DNA from: Paenibacillus polysaccharolyticus
Lineage (GTDB): Bacteria > Bacillota > Bacilli > Paenibacillales > Paenibacillaceae
Length of the DNA stretch: 64,000 nucleotides
Direction of reading: 5' to 3'
Assembly (NCBI RefSeq): GCF_900102085.1
Contig: NZ_FMVM01000021.1
Location: 1 to 64,000, forward strand
Below are positions 32,815 through 41,239 of this stretch, one piece after another. The first letter of the stretch is position 1; the number at the start of each line of letters is the position of its first letter. The notes under the pieces are model-generated. The model was not told where the DNA came from. It worked only from the letters and a program-made list of their open reading frames with translations, and did not search any database. Position numbers and translations under genes: made by a program.

Positions 32815-33730
32815 CCTGTTCTCTCCCTTTCTGTCCCCTGCTGAGCCGCTCTGTCATTTCTTCTACCTGCTTCATCAGCTTGCGTCTAAGCCATCCTGGT
32901 GAGAGTAGTTCCTCCCACTCCGCAGCGTACAGATGTTGCAAAAATACGTCTGCATCGTGAAATTCAATCAAACAGACCTGCCCCTTTTGCTCCCGAATCC
33001 GGTACCCTCGCCACAGCTCCGATTGCTGCATCTCACGGAAACGAATCTCGGCCACAAACGGTTTTCGAACAGGCAATGCATCCCCCCAGGTGCTCATCCA
33101 TGTATCCTGGTTGCATTCAAAGCGTTCCTCCAGCAGCGTCAGCTGCACGATGCTTTCCAGGCGAATCGGTGTCTGTTGCAGCGGGTCAGTCTCGTAACCG
33201 ACTACATAGTCTGCATTAAACTGAGCGGTTAGCTTCACTGGGCAGAAGGTGATCTGGTGCTCCCCCTCATGATCCTTGTAATAGATATGCACTTTTCGTG
33301 CATCCTCTATCGCATGGGACAACAATTTAAACCATTGAAGGTGCCTGGGCGGTGCTGCAAACAACGGATACTGCTCTTTGGGCAGGTGATCCTCCATCGT
33401 AAAACGTTCCAATAAGTGTGCCACCCGTTTCACCGTATCCGCACGCTCATAGTCATAATGCCGATATCGATGAGCCAGATATTTGAGAACGCCTTGTTCC
33501 TCATCCGTCATATATAAATGCGGCAAACGAAAGGTCTGATCCTCGTAACAGTACCCTCGATACTTGGCTACATACACCAATGGGGCTCTGAGAGTATTTA
33601 GCATATATTCAATATCACGCTGCGCCTGACGCCGAGATATCTCGAATTGTTGTGCCAGACCACCGCTGTTCGGAAAACGCCCGCTTCGAATCTGTTCATC
33701 AAACCAATGAATCCGATGCATGCTACTCAA
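32807..33730 (-). CDS. WYL-domain transcriptional regulator
   Basis: A 307-residue regulator. An N-terminal HTH of the DeoR/HTH_11 kind (HWFDEQIRSGRFPNSGGLAQ then FEISRRQAQRDIEYM, about residues 8-45) is followed by a linker and a WYL-type ligand-binding domain (about 140-210; KVHIYYKDHEGEHQITFCPVK and NADYVVGYET). A C-terminal WCX domain follows, with VAEIRFR and LIEFHDADVFLQHLYAAEWEELLSP. It is the first gene of the BtrH-like operon. WYL regulators often control defence or DNA-damage loci and sense nucleic acid-like or small ligands. Confidence 0.85.
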   Translation of the reverse strand: MSSMHRIHWFDEQIRSGRFPNSGGLAQQFEISRRQAQRDIEYMLNTLRAPLVYVAKYRGYCYEDQTFRLPHLYMTDEEQGVLKYLAHRYRHYDYERADTVKRVAHLLERFTMEDHLPKEQYPLFAAPPRHLQWFKLLSHAIEDARKVHIYYKDHEGEHQITFCPVKLTAQFNADYVVGYETDPLQQTPIRLESIVQLTLLEERFECNQDTWMSTWGDALPVRKPFVAEIRFREMQQSELWRGYRIREQKGQVCLIEFHDADVFLQHLYAAEWEELLSPGWLRRKLMKQVEEMTERLSRGQKGREQDG

Positions 33731-33858
33731 GCGATTTCACCCCCTGAATCATTCCAACGTTTATTCCTGTATTATATCAAAAGGACATAGCCTGTTCCGA
33801 AGAACAGGCTATGACAGGGTATCCGTCTACATTTCCTTACGTGATTTATCTTTCAGCT

Positions 33859-34053
33859 CTACACATTTACCTCTGCCAGATCTACTCTGGACTGCACAGC
33901 TTTGGAGCATTTTTTACACACTTTCAGACTCGTACCATCTGTTTTCGTTTGCGTATACAACAATTTGATTCGTGTACTCTTGCATATTGGACATGTTCCC
34001 CGTCCTCTGGACGGAAGACTCCACAGAACGCGACCTCTTTTCGTTTTAGCCAA
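33859..34053 (-). CDS. Small zinc-ribbon protein
   Basis: A 64-residue basic protein with CPIC-x21-CKKC, a four-cysteine zinc ribbon. It begins AKTKRGRVLWSLPSRGRG, a very basic stretch. The start is a TTG (34053) with AGAGG about 10 bp ahead; a longer frame from TTG 34074 has no ribosome site. Similar short proteins occur in Paenibacillus genomes as hypothetical proteins, as far as I recall. Nucleic-acid or ribosome association is a fair guess from the basic N-terminus, not shown. Confidence 0.65.
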   Translation of the reverse strand: MAKTKRGRVLWSLPSRGRGTCPICKSTRIKLLYTQTKTDGTSLKVCKKCSKAVQSRVDLAEVNV

Positions 34054-34205
34054 TGATTGTGAACCTCTTTTCAATAGGGTTTATGTGTTTTGTTCACCAT
34101 CAGTATAGAGGCATTGGGACGACATAGAATGTCGTATCAGGAGTAATCTTTTATCGAGTTCAAAAAAATAAAAAATGCCCCTTCTTCATAAAGAAGAAAG
34201 GACAT

Positions 34206-34532
34206 TCACTCAGCCGTTTCTGCACTTGTCTCTGCGGCGGCTTGGAGAAGAGGTTGTAGCAACCCTGGAAACCGCTCTTCCAGATCCTCAGACCGTAGTG
34301 TAATAAAATGCTGTGTGCCCTGTACTCGGACTCGAATGACACCCGATTCCCGTAAGGTGCGAATATGGTGCGACATCGTTGATTTCACAACACGAGCATG
34401 AAAATGACTACACGGTTGCTCCCCGCTTCTAGCGGCTTCGGCCACTATTCCTAGCCGTGTCGGGTCGCTGAGCGCATAAAGCACGGAAGAAAGCACAATA
34501 TCCGCCACTTGTGGATGATGTAAAATTTTCAT
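34206..34532 (-). CDS. ArsR-family transcriptional regulator
   Basis: A 108-residue winged-helix repressor: YALSDPTRLGIVAEAA, then CSHFHARVVKSTMSHHIRTLRESGVIRVRVQGTQ, HFITLR. No cysteine pair of the metal-sensing type is present in the recognition helix, so the inducer is probably not arsenite; a drug or stress signal is likely. ATG 34532 has AAAGGAG about 9 bp upstream. It is divergent from the MFS gene, with a perfect dyad at 34599-34616 that is the likely operator. Confidence 0.88.
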   Translation of the reverse strand: MKILHHPQVADIVLSSVLYALSDPTRLGIVAEAARSGEQPCSHFHARVVKSTMSHHIRTLRESGVIRVRVQGTQHFITLRSEDLEERFPGLLQPLLQAAAETSAETAE

Positions 34533-34598
34533 ACGGCAGTCTCCTTTTTTTAAGACTATGCATTGTATTCTAACATACATCCATGATATATTTCTAAT

Positions 34599-34616
34599 GT
34601 TCGATACCAATCGAAC
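34599..34616. promoter_or_regulatory. Candidate ArsR operator
   Basis: GTTCGAT and ATCGAAC flank ACCA, a perfect 7+7 dyad, in the 206-bp divergent space between the ArsR and MFS genes. Confidence 0.6.
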
Positions 34617-34642
34617 TTATATCATTTCGCATGCATCCCTTG

Positions 34643-34671
34643 TTGTGAAACACAGGGGCTGACATTATACA
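34643..34671 (+). promoter_or_regulatory. Promoter of the MFS transporter gene
   Basis: TTGTGA (34643-34648) and TATACA (34666-34671) are spaced by 17 bp, about 70 bp before the ATG and 30 bp from the ArsR dyad. Confidence 0.55.
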
Positions 34672-34738
34672 CCATTTTGCAAATGTTACACACCGTTTCT
34701 GAAATGTTGCGAAATACACATCATGATAGGAGGTTTTT

Positions 34739-36106
34739 ATGAACAACACGGCTACGGCAACTCCGATGGAACGGACTAGCATACAAGAAGGATTAATTGT
34801 GGCGTTGCTTGGATTCACCGTTGTGCTCGTCGTAATGAACACAATGATGTTTAATCTGGCTCTGCCCAAAATTGCAGCCGAATTCAAGCTGACCTCTGTC
34901 GCTTCATCCTGGATTGTTACGGGTTATTCCATCGTATTTGCGATTTCCTCGATTACATTCTCACGTTTGTCCGATTTTGTACCGATACGCACCTTGTTTA
35001 CAACCGGGCTTACGCTACTTGGAGCCGCCTCTGTTCTGGGTTTCTTCAGTGACCATTTCATTGTTCTGCTCATTGCCCGTCTGGTTCAGGCTGCAGGTGC
35101 AGCATCCGTTCCGGGACTAGCGATTGTGCTAATTACACGCTACATTCCGAATGACCGCCGGGGTAAATCGATGGCCGTCATCATGTCCGCCAGTTCGCTA
35201 GGTCTGGGACTCGGTCCGGTACTTGGCGGTAGCATTACACAGTTTTTGGGATGGCATGATCTGTTTATCGTTACCGGTTTAGCGCTATTTTTAATTCCTG
35301 TTTTTTATAAACTGTTACCGCGAGAAACGCCGCAAAAGGGTTCCTTCGACATGCTCGGTGCGGTCTTGCTTGCCATCGGTACAACCGGGATTCTATTATT
35401 CCTGACTTCTCGTCAGGTCATTACACTTATTATCGGGGTAAGCGCACTGTTGCTGTTCTGGTTCCGCATTCGCCGTGCAACTGATCCGTTTGTGCAACCC
35501 GCATTGTTCAAAGACAAAAAATATATGATCCTCAGCTCACTAGGAATTGTATCGTATATTAATAACTTCGCCACCCTGTTCCTGTTGCCACAGGTTCTGG
35601 CTCATCTCTATGGACTGACACCCGCACAATCAGGACTGGTGATTTTCCCGGGTGCGCTTGTGTCCATGCTACTGTCCAACCGCATCGGGCGTATGATTGA
35701 TCGTCATGGTAATACATTGCTACTGAAGTTTGCACCTTGGCTACTCCTGGCGGCTGCTGGACTGTTTGCTCTGTTTGCAGATCAAAGCATCTATGCCATC
35801 ATGGTTGTGTACATGCTGCTCAGCGTTGGTTTCTCTTCCTTGACGACCAGCGTATCCAACGAATTGTCGGGCAATCTGTCCATGGATCAAGTGGGCGCAG
35901 GCATGGGATTGTTCCAACTCAGTCAATTTTTCAGCGGTGCATTCAGCGTAGCTGTAACCGGGGTTGCTTTGACCGCGATGCAGAACATGCAACTATCTTC
36001 AGCGTATAGCTTTATCTTCTGGGGAATGACTGCAGTCGGCCTCGCATCGGTTATCTTTTCGCAAATCTATCTGAGGATGCAACCACGGAAAGATAAGGTG
36101 GCGTAA
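34739..36106 (+). CDS. MFS drug exporter, DHA2-like (14 helices)
   Basis: A 455-residue transporter with about 14 membrane segments. Markers: FNLALPKIAAEF after helix 1, SRLSDFVPIRTLF (loop 2-3 motif A variant), ARLVQAAGAASVPG and the motif C GLGLGPVLGGSITQF. Length and topology match TetA(L)/TetA(K)-type proton antiporters of Firmicutes, but no tetracycline specificity can be claimed. AGGAGG precedes ATG 34739. It is divergent from the ArsR repressor, forming a classic regulated efflux pair. A strong terminator follows. Confidence 0.9.
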   Translation: MNNTATATPMERTSIQEGLIVALLGFTVVLVVMNTMMFNLALPKIAAEFKLTSVASSWIVTGYSIVFAISSITFSRLSDFVPIRTLFTTGLTLLGAASVLGFFSDHFIVLLIARLVQAAGAASVPGLAIVLITRYIPNDRRGKSMAVIMSASSLGLGLGPVLGGSITQFLGWHDLFIVTGLALFLIPVFYKLLPRETPQKGSFDMLGAVLLAIGTTGILLFLTSRQVITLIIGVSALLLFWFRIRRATDPFVQPALFKDKKYMILSSLGIVSYINNFATLFLLPQVLAHLYGLTPAQSGLVIFPGALVSMLLSNRIGRMIDRHGNTLLLKFAPWLLLAAAGLFALFADQSIYAIMVVYMLLSVGFSSLTTSVSNELSGNLSMDQVGAGMGLFQLSQFFSGAFSVAVTGVALTAMQNMQLSSAYSFIFWGMTAVGLASVIFSQIYLRMQPRKDKVA

Positions 36107-36140
36107 TATTAACCTCTAACTAATTTAAAAATACTTCAAT

Positions 36141-36188
36141 AAAACAAAGGAAGAAGCCAATAAAATTAACGGCTTCTTCCTTTGTTTT
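36141..36188. terminator. Bidirectional terminator between convergent genes
   Basis: AAAACAAAGGAAGAAGCC pairs perfectly with GGCTTCTTCCTTTGTTTT, an 18-bp stem with a 12-nt loop, A-rich before and T-rich after. It serves the MFS gene and the SnoaL-like gene. Confidence 0.9.
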
Positions 36189-36237
36189 ACCTGAAATTGT
36201 TCAGGTTCTTTTCCGATCTCACTATATTTACATTTCG

Positions 36238-36690
36238 TTATTCAAACAGATCCAGGCGCAGACGTTTCAAGCTGGTGTGCTTAATGCGCCACTGTCCATC
36301 GATCTTGACAAATGTTTCGTGATAATGCCCGAATCCGTGGAAAGATTTGTTCTCGTTACCTTCAGGAAACGTTACCCAGTCCTCCATCGGAGAAATAACC
36401 TTCGCTTCAGTGGCAGATACAAACTCCACCTCCGCACTATGTACGTGATGCACAGTCACCGCCGGGTCTACAAGGTCACGGAATACCTGTACAATCGTGT
36501 CACGTCCAGTCAAAACCGGAATCGGATTGCCTTCCGTACTGAAATCGGCAACGGCATCGGGAGCAAACACGTCACCGAGTTCATCCCATGCTTTTGTATC
36601 AATATAGCGGCAATAACGCGCCTTGGTATTTCTAATATTTTCGAGTGCAAGCAGTTGCTCCAGTTCCGTCATCGTCGTCGTTTGGCTCAT
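36238..36690 (-). CDS. SnoaL-like (NTF2-fold) protein
   Basis: A 150-residue protein with the SnoaL_4/NTF2-like pattern: LALENIRNTKARYCRYIDTK, WDELGDVFAPDAVADFST, TVHHVHSAEVEFVS, and WRIKHTSLKRLRLDLFE. The cone-shaped fold binds hydrophobic ligands and in some members catalyses cyclisation, dehydration or isomerisation. The substrate is unknown. It is 179 bp downstream of the Rrf2 regulator in the same orientation and may be its target. Confidence 0.85.
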   Translation of the reverse strand: MSQTTTMTELEQLLALENIRNTKARYCRYIDTKAWDELGDVFAPDAVADFSTEGNPIPVLTGRDTIVQVFRDLVDPAVTVHHVHSAEVEFVSATEAKVISPMEDWVTFPEGNENKSFHGFGHYHETFVKIDGQWRIKHTSLKRLRLDLFE

Positions 36691-36868
36691 GTGTTTTCCC
36701 TCCAGAGGTGTAAGATGTGATTAAGTATGTATTTATAGTATCTTCCTCTTCCTTATTGTAGCATTGCCCTTCTGTCAGGCACAACGCCGCACCAAGTGAG
36801 AAATCTAGAAACATTACCCAATCTTACTGGAATAGAAACATACATGAGCCACACCAGAGCGATAAATG

Positions 36869-37276
36869 CTACAGCGAATGAGCTTCCCTCATCTGGGATG
36901 CGAGCTCAGACATTTTTTTATGTTGCAGGAAACTTTCCATCTCTTCCTCCGCCTGAACCATAACCTGCTGGATCAAACACGCTGCATTATGATTCTGTGA
37001 GCATTCAAACAAGGAAGCCTTGCCTTCGATGGCATGAATGATTTCCAGAAAAGAAGGATCAGGGTTCTTGCGACTAAGTCGATAACCGCCATTGGCACCG
37101 GATGTGGATTCGATCATGCCCGCTTTGACCAGTTTGGTTAGTATTTTGGACAGGTACGTTGGGGAGACTTTTTGAAATTCAGCCAGTTGATGCACGCTAA
37201 TCAGTTGCTCAGGCGCAGTGCTAACCAGATATAACATTGTGTGGAGCGCATAGTTGGTCGCTTTGGAATATTTCAT
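36869..37276 (-). CDS. Rrf2-family transcriptional regulator
   Basis: A 135-residue winged helix of the Rrf2 family: KYSKATNYALHTMLYLV, QLAEFQKVSPTYLSKILTKLVKAGMIES, and GANGGYRLSR (wing). Cysteines are present as C-x7-C (about residues 92 and 100), fewer than the three-cysteine set of NsrR/IscR, so iron-sulfur sensing is uncertain. It could be a YwnA/CymR-like regulator. ATG 37276 with GAGGTG is chosen over the upstream ATG at 37291. Confidence 0.88.
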   Translation of the reverse strand: MKYSKATNYALHTMLYLVSTAPEQLISVHQLAEFQKVSPTYLSKILTKLVKAGMIESTSGANGGYRLSRKNPDPSFLEIIHAIEGKASLFECSQNHNAACLIQQVMVQAEEEMESFLQHKKMSELASQMREAHSL

Positions 37277-37408
37277 GAGAGGACACCTCATATATACGGA
37301 TTTAATTTATCCATAATAGACCTGATTGAAGGCCCTGTCAAACGAATCCACATGAGAGTCCCAAGGTAGATGGCTTTGCTGAAGGTTTGATTCATCCATT
37401 TTTCTTTT

Positions 37409-38248
37409 TTATTTATGGTAAAGCCCACGGTAATCAGTAGGTGTCATGCCCTCATGCGCCATAAACTGACGGTTAAAATAACTCGCATTAGGATATCCCG
37501 CTTCCTCGGCAATCTGCCCAATGTTGGCCGACGGGCGTTCAAGTAGCCACTGCTTGGCCATCTGTAGCCGTGAACGTGTGATAAACTCCATTGGCGTCAT
37601 CTCTACGGCATTCTTGAACATTTTGCAAAAATAATACGTACTCACTCCTGCGCGATCTGCCCAGTCTTGTAACAGAAAAGGCTCACAAGCCTCCTGCTGC
37701 ATCTGCGGCAATAACGACAGCACTCGGCTCTCCGTTTTGCTCGTGGTACGTGTGTTCTTGAGGGGTACCGCATGCTGTACAAATTCCGCCAGCAGAGCAT
37801 AGGTCAACGTGGACAACTGGGCTGGACGAAGCATCCGGTTCTGTTCCACCTCTTCAAGCAACGCCAGATGAGCGTCCTCCCAGGAAGTACGCTGTCTCAG
37901 CGTCCATAAAAGGTTGCGGTGCAATCCCCGTTCCAGCATATAATCATGCAACCGTTCCCCGTAAAAATGGACCCAGCGTACGTCCCACGGCTCATCTTCG
38001 CTACTATAGTAATGTTGCCGTTGATGCGGAAAATAGAGCACCGCTTGACCTGCCCGAAGCTCGTGCACTATCCCATCGGCCTCCACATATCCTTTACCTG
38101 CCGCAACATAGTGAATGTTGAAATTATTAAGCACCCCTGCCTCACGTAATACAGCGTGCTGGGTATGATCCGTATAATGTCCAACGGACTCCGGGTAACA
38201 GAAATAGGGGATATCCTGCAGGGTCAGCAATACGGTTTGTCTCATCAT
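37409..38248 (-). CDS. AraC-family regulator with cupin sensor
   Basis: A 279-residue regulator. The N-terminal cupin-like sensor (about 20-120: NFNIHYVAAGKGYVEADG, QAVLYFPHQRQHYY) precedes two AraC helix-turn-helix motifs (about 180-275: LLQDWADRAGVSTYYFCKMFKNAV, then IGQIAEEAGYPNASYFNRQF, ending GMTPTDYR). It is divergent from the Gfo/Idh and aldo/keto reductase genes, 118 bp apart, so it probably activates them in response to a sugar. Confidence 0.88.
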   Translation of the reverse strand: MMRQTVLLTLQDIPYFCYPESVGHYTDHTQHAVLREAGVLNNFNIHYVAAGKGYVEADGIVHELRAGQAVLYFPHQRQHYYSSEDEPWDVRWVHFYGERLHDYMLERGLHRNLLWTLRQRTSWEDAHLALLEEVEQNRMLRPAQLSTLTYALLAEFVQHAVPLKNTRTTSKTESRVLSLLPQMQQEACEPFLLQDWADRAGVSTYYFCKMFKNAVEMTPMEFITRSRLQMAKQWLLERPSANIGQIAEEAGYPNASYFNRQFMAHEGMTPTDYRGLYHK

Positions 38249-38366
38249 GTTTGGTTCACCCCATTAAGCAATATTGTGTTAATTCAATTCAATATATTAT
38301 CATTTTAATTCATTCATCTATTCTTTATAATCACAATATACATTCAAATACAGGAGGAAACAAGTT

Positions 38367-39371
38367 ATGAATTCTGTTCAAAAGTTACGCTGGGGCATTC
38401 TCGGCAGCGCCAACATTGCAATAGGTTCCGTCATTCCTGGCTTGCAGCAATCGGAGTTGAACGAGGTTACCGCTATTGCCAGCCGTGATCTCGATAAAGC
38501 ACAGCAAACCGCTGATAAACTTGGAATTGAAAAGGCTTACGGAAGCTATGAGGCCATTTTAGAAGATGATTCAATTGATGCCGTTTACATTCCACTTCCG
38601 AATCATCTGCACCGGGAATGGACGATTCGCGCAGCACAGGCTGGCAAACATATTTTATGCGAAAAACCACTCGCTCTCACGGAAAAAGAAGCTCTGGAAA
38701 TGGTTGAAGCTTGTGCAGATGCAGGCGTGCATTTGGCTGAAGCGTTTATGTACCGCCATCATCCGCGTTATGACCAGATTCGGGAGATTATTGCCAGCGG
38801 CGAGATTGGTGAAATTCGTGGCATCCACAGTACGTTTTCGTTTAACAATTCGGGTTCGTCCGGCAACGTGCGTTTCCGTAAAGAATGGGGTGGCGGCGCG
38901 CTGTACGATATCGGCTGTTATTCCATTAGTGCGGCTCGCCTCCTGCTGGGACAGGAGCCGAAGGCAGTGACTGTTATCGGTATGTTCTCACCAGAGCATG
39001 ATCAGGTGGATATGATGGCTTCCGGACTGCTTGAATTCGATAACCATGTTGGTGTTACGTTTGACAGCAGTATGTGGGCAGCCTTCCGTAATACGCTGGA
39101 GGTACTTGGCTCTGAGGGTATTATTGAAGTCCCTTCGGCTTATATTGCTCGTACAGACAGCACCTCAAACTTCTTTGTTACGGCAGGTGGTGAACGTCGT
39201 GAAGTGGAGGTGCAACAGGTCAATCATTATGCATTACAAGGGGATGATATGGCTCGCGCTGTACTTCAGGGCAAAGAACTTCGTTTCGCCCCTTCCGATG
39301 CGGCAGCCAATATGAAAGTCCTTGAAGCTTGTCTGCGCTCGGCAGAAGAACGTACACGAATTACGTTGTGA
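38367..39371 (+). CDS. Gfo/Idh/MocA-family sugar oxidoreductase
   Basis: A 334-residue NAD(P)-dependent dehydrogenase: N-terminal Rossmann domain (LRWGILGSANIAIGSVIPGL), EKPLAL with the conserved catalytic lysine (about residues 97-102), and the C-terminal alpha/beta domain with GGGALYDIGCYSISAARLLLG (histidine of the usual D-x3-H position reads Cys/Ser-rich). It acts on a sugar or inositol-type substrate not known here. AGGAGG precedes the ATG. The aldo/keto reductase follows after 32 bp. Confidence 0.88.
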   Translation: MNSVQKLRWGILGSANIAIGSVIPGLQQSELNEVTAIASRDLDKAQQTADKLGIEKAYGSYEAILEDDSIDAVYIPLPNHLHREWTIRAAQAGKHILCEKPLALTEKEALEMVEACADAGVHLAEAFMYRHHPRYDQIREIIASGEIGEIRGIHSTFSFNNSGSSGNVRFRKEWGGGALYDIGCYSISAARLLLGQEPKAVTVIGMFSPEHDQVDMMASGLLEFDNHVGVTFDSSMWAAFRNTLEVLGSEGIIEVPSAYIARTDSTSNFFVTAGGERREVEVQQVNHYALQGDDMARAVLQGKELRFAPSDAAANMKVLEACLRSAEERTRITL

Positions 39372-39403
39372 GGAACTTTATATAAGAGAGGACGGTTTAA
39401 TCT

Positions 39404-40354
39404 ATGGAATTTATTGAAATCGCCGGTGCTGGCAAAAAAGTCTCAAGGCTAATCAAAGGAACAGACTATTTCTTTCATGATACGTATGAGAAAGCTGCAA
39501 CCAACCTGGATGCGTTTCTGGCGATCGGCGGCAACACGGTAGATACAGCGCACATCTATTGCGGCGGACAGAGCGAAGAGGTACTGGGACGTTATATGAA
39601 GGAACGCGGCAATCGCGACCAGATGGTGATTCTCACCAAAGGGGCACACCATGACCAGAACGGCCCTCGCGTGAATGCGGATGCCATTCGCAAAGACCTA
39701 ACTGAAAGCCTTGAGCGTTTACAGACGGAACATGTCGAGCTGTACGCACTGCATCGGGATGATCCTAACATGCCTGTGGCTGCCATTCTGGAGGCACTAA
39801 ACGAACATATCGAGTCTGGCAAAATCGGCGCCATCGGCGCCTCCAACTGGACCTGGCAGCGGTTAGAAGAAGCTAACGCTTATGCCGCCTCCCATGGTCT
39901 CAAAGGATTCACGTTCAGCAGCCCGAACCTCAGTCTCGCCAAAGCGAACGAGCCATTCTGGGCAGGCTGTGTATCGGCGGATGCCGAAACGCTCGCATGG
40001 CATGAGCAAACAAAACTGCCGCTCCTGTCCTGGTCTTCCCAGGCTCGTGGTTTCTTCACTGGTCGATTCACACCAGAGGTACGCGACAATGCAGACTTGG
40101 TGCGTGTATTCTACAGTGATGGCAACTGGGAACGACTGCGTCGTGCCGGGGAATTGGCTGCATCCAAGAATACAACGGCGATTCAGATTGCGTTAGCCTA
40201 TGTATTGAATCAATCCTTCCCGACCTGCGCATTGATTGGGGCACAAAATCAGGCAGAGTTACTCTCCTGTGACGAAGGATCCCGCATTACGCTAACTTCG
40301 GAAGAGATCGCCTGGATCGATCTGGCTAGTGAGGTTAAGCCAGCCGGCGTCTGA
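39404..40354 (+). CDS. Aldo/keto reductase
   Basis: A 316-residue (beta/alpha)8 enzyme. Tetrad residues appear as NTVDTAHIY (Asp and Tyr, about 45-52), LTKGAHH (Lys, about 78) and ELYALHRDDP (His, about 117). GAIGASNW and LIGAQN are typical. It reduces aldehydes or ketones with NADPH, or works in the reverse direction. With the Gfo/Idh gene it probably serves a sugar interconversion pathway under the divergent AraC regulator. A terminator follows at 40426-40473. Confidence 0.88.
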   Translation: MEFIEIAGAGKKVSRLIKGTDYFFHDTYEKAATNLDAFLAIGGNTVDTAHIYCGGQSEEVLGRYMKERGNRDQMVILTKGAHHDQNGPRVNADAIRKDLTESLERLQTEHVELYALHRDDPNMPVAAILEALNEHIESGKIGAIGASNWTWQRLEEANAYAASHGLKGFTFSSPNLSLAKANEPFWAGCVSADAETLAWHEQTKLPLLSWSSQARGFFTGRFTPEVRDNADLVRVFYSDGNWERLRRAGELAASKNTTAIQIALAYVLNQSFPTCALIGAQNQAELLSCDEGSRITLTSEEIAWIDLASEVKPAGV

Positions 40355-40425
40355 AGATAATGTCCTGAAATTCTAAACTTGCTAAACGCAAAGAACAAAT
40401 CTTAAAATAAACCACAAATCAAGCT

Positions 40426-40473
40426 AAAAACGGGATCAAGGTAACGGATTTTCTGCCTTGTCCCGTTTTTTTT
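40426..40473 (+). terminator. Terminator of the Gfo/Idh-AKR operon
   Basis: AAAACGGGATCAAGG pairs with CCTTGTCCCGTTTT around a 14-nt loop and is followed by T8. Confidence 0.85.
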
Positions 40474-40572
40474 GATAGCTGTGCAACTGAACTAATGGAG
40501 AGACGCCAGTTAAACAACATGCTCTACGAAGTTGAACAATAGCTGGAGCTGCTGTTTTTGGCATTACACCTC

Positions 40573-40650
40573 GCACCCGCACCCGCACCCGCACCCGCAC
40601 CCGCACCCGCACCCGCACCCGCACCCGCACCCGCACCCGCACCCGCACCC
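40573..40650 (+). repeat. GCACCC hexanucleotide microsatellite (13 copies)
   Basis: Thirteen perfect GCACCC units fill 40573-40650. Open frames across it (Ala-Pro on the plus strand, Arg-Val on the minus strand) are created by the repeat and lack ribosome sites, so I reject them as genes. The minus strand carries GGG tracts every six bases and could form G-quadruplexes. Confidence 0.95.
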
Positions 40651-40741
40651 GTCGCAAAGTATAATTACTCACGGATACACAGTAAACCCCTCATTTGTGG
40701 TACTTTGAGCCGACGATTACAGCCAAAAGACATGCGCTGAA

Positions 40742-40941
40742 TTTCTAACGATCTCAGATGAGGCTATTCTGCCGATTTTAGCCTATTCTCAAATCTAACG
40801 ATCACAGGAAACGCTATTTTCCCATTTGACCCTAAATTTTGCCCTTTTAGAGGTATTTTTAGAGAAATAGCGTCGCTGGTGATCGTTACATTTTTCCGAC
40901 TGCCAAAATCATGCAAATAAGCTCATCTGAGATCGTTAGCG
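40742..40941. repeat. Dispersed inverted repeat family, locus B (four units)
   Basis: Units of the consensus TCTAACGATCnCAGnnGAG lie at 40742-40770 and 40792-40820 (plus strand) and 40862-40893 and 40913-40941 (minus strand). The last is nearly identical to the last unit of locus A, including its flank. The outer pair and inner pair are inverted relative to each other, so the stretch could fold into a nested stem. No gene in this stretch. Confidence 0.75.
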
Positions 40942-40983
40942 CAATCCTGATGTTTGCACATACGATTTCTCCCTAGATTACTC

Positions 40984-41028
40984 GCAAAAAAACATTCCCA
41001 AGTATAGTTTGCTGGAGAATGTCCCTTC
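40984..41028 (-). terminator. Second terminator-like hairpin after the sugar operon
   Basis: On the minus strand GGGACATTCTCCAGC and the later GGGAATGT form an imperfect stem followed by T7. It resembles the hairpin at 41107-41149, and both follow the operon ending at 41240. Confidence 0.55.
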
Positions 41029-41106
41029 GATTAAATTTATATTCTGCCTGCATCCTATACGAGCATGTAATGTGTTTAACAGTCGCATGCCAACTGATGA
41101 CTCACA

Positions 41107-41149
41107 TAAAAAGGACATCCACCAGCACACTGCGCTGGGGAATGTCCTC
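41107..41149 (-). terminator. Terminator of the Gfo/Idh-isomerase operon
   Basis: AGGACATTCCCCAGC pairs with GCTGGTGGATGTCCT around a 7-nt loop, followed by TTTTTA on the minus strand. Confidence 0.75.
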
Positions 41150-41239
41150 TAAATTTAATGATTGCAAACCAATAGCAATTTCTATCCTAAATATAGTCCA
41201 TTACAGTCTATTACAGCCTGTTACGACCTATTAAGTCTG

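Noticed and set aside
34739..36106. Tetracycline resistance gene call
   Set aside because: Topology fits TetL-type exporters, but sequence reading gives no substrate specificity; kept as a general MFS exporter.
40436..40740. Ala-Pro and Arg-Val repeat frames across the GCACCC tract
   Set aside because: Products of the hexanucleotide repeat on both strands; one overlaps the operon terminator.
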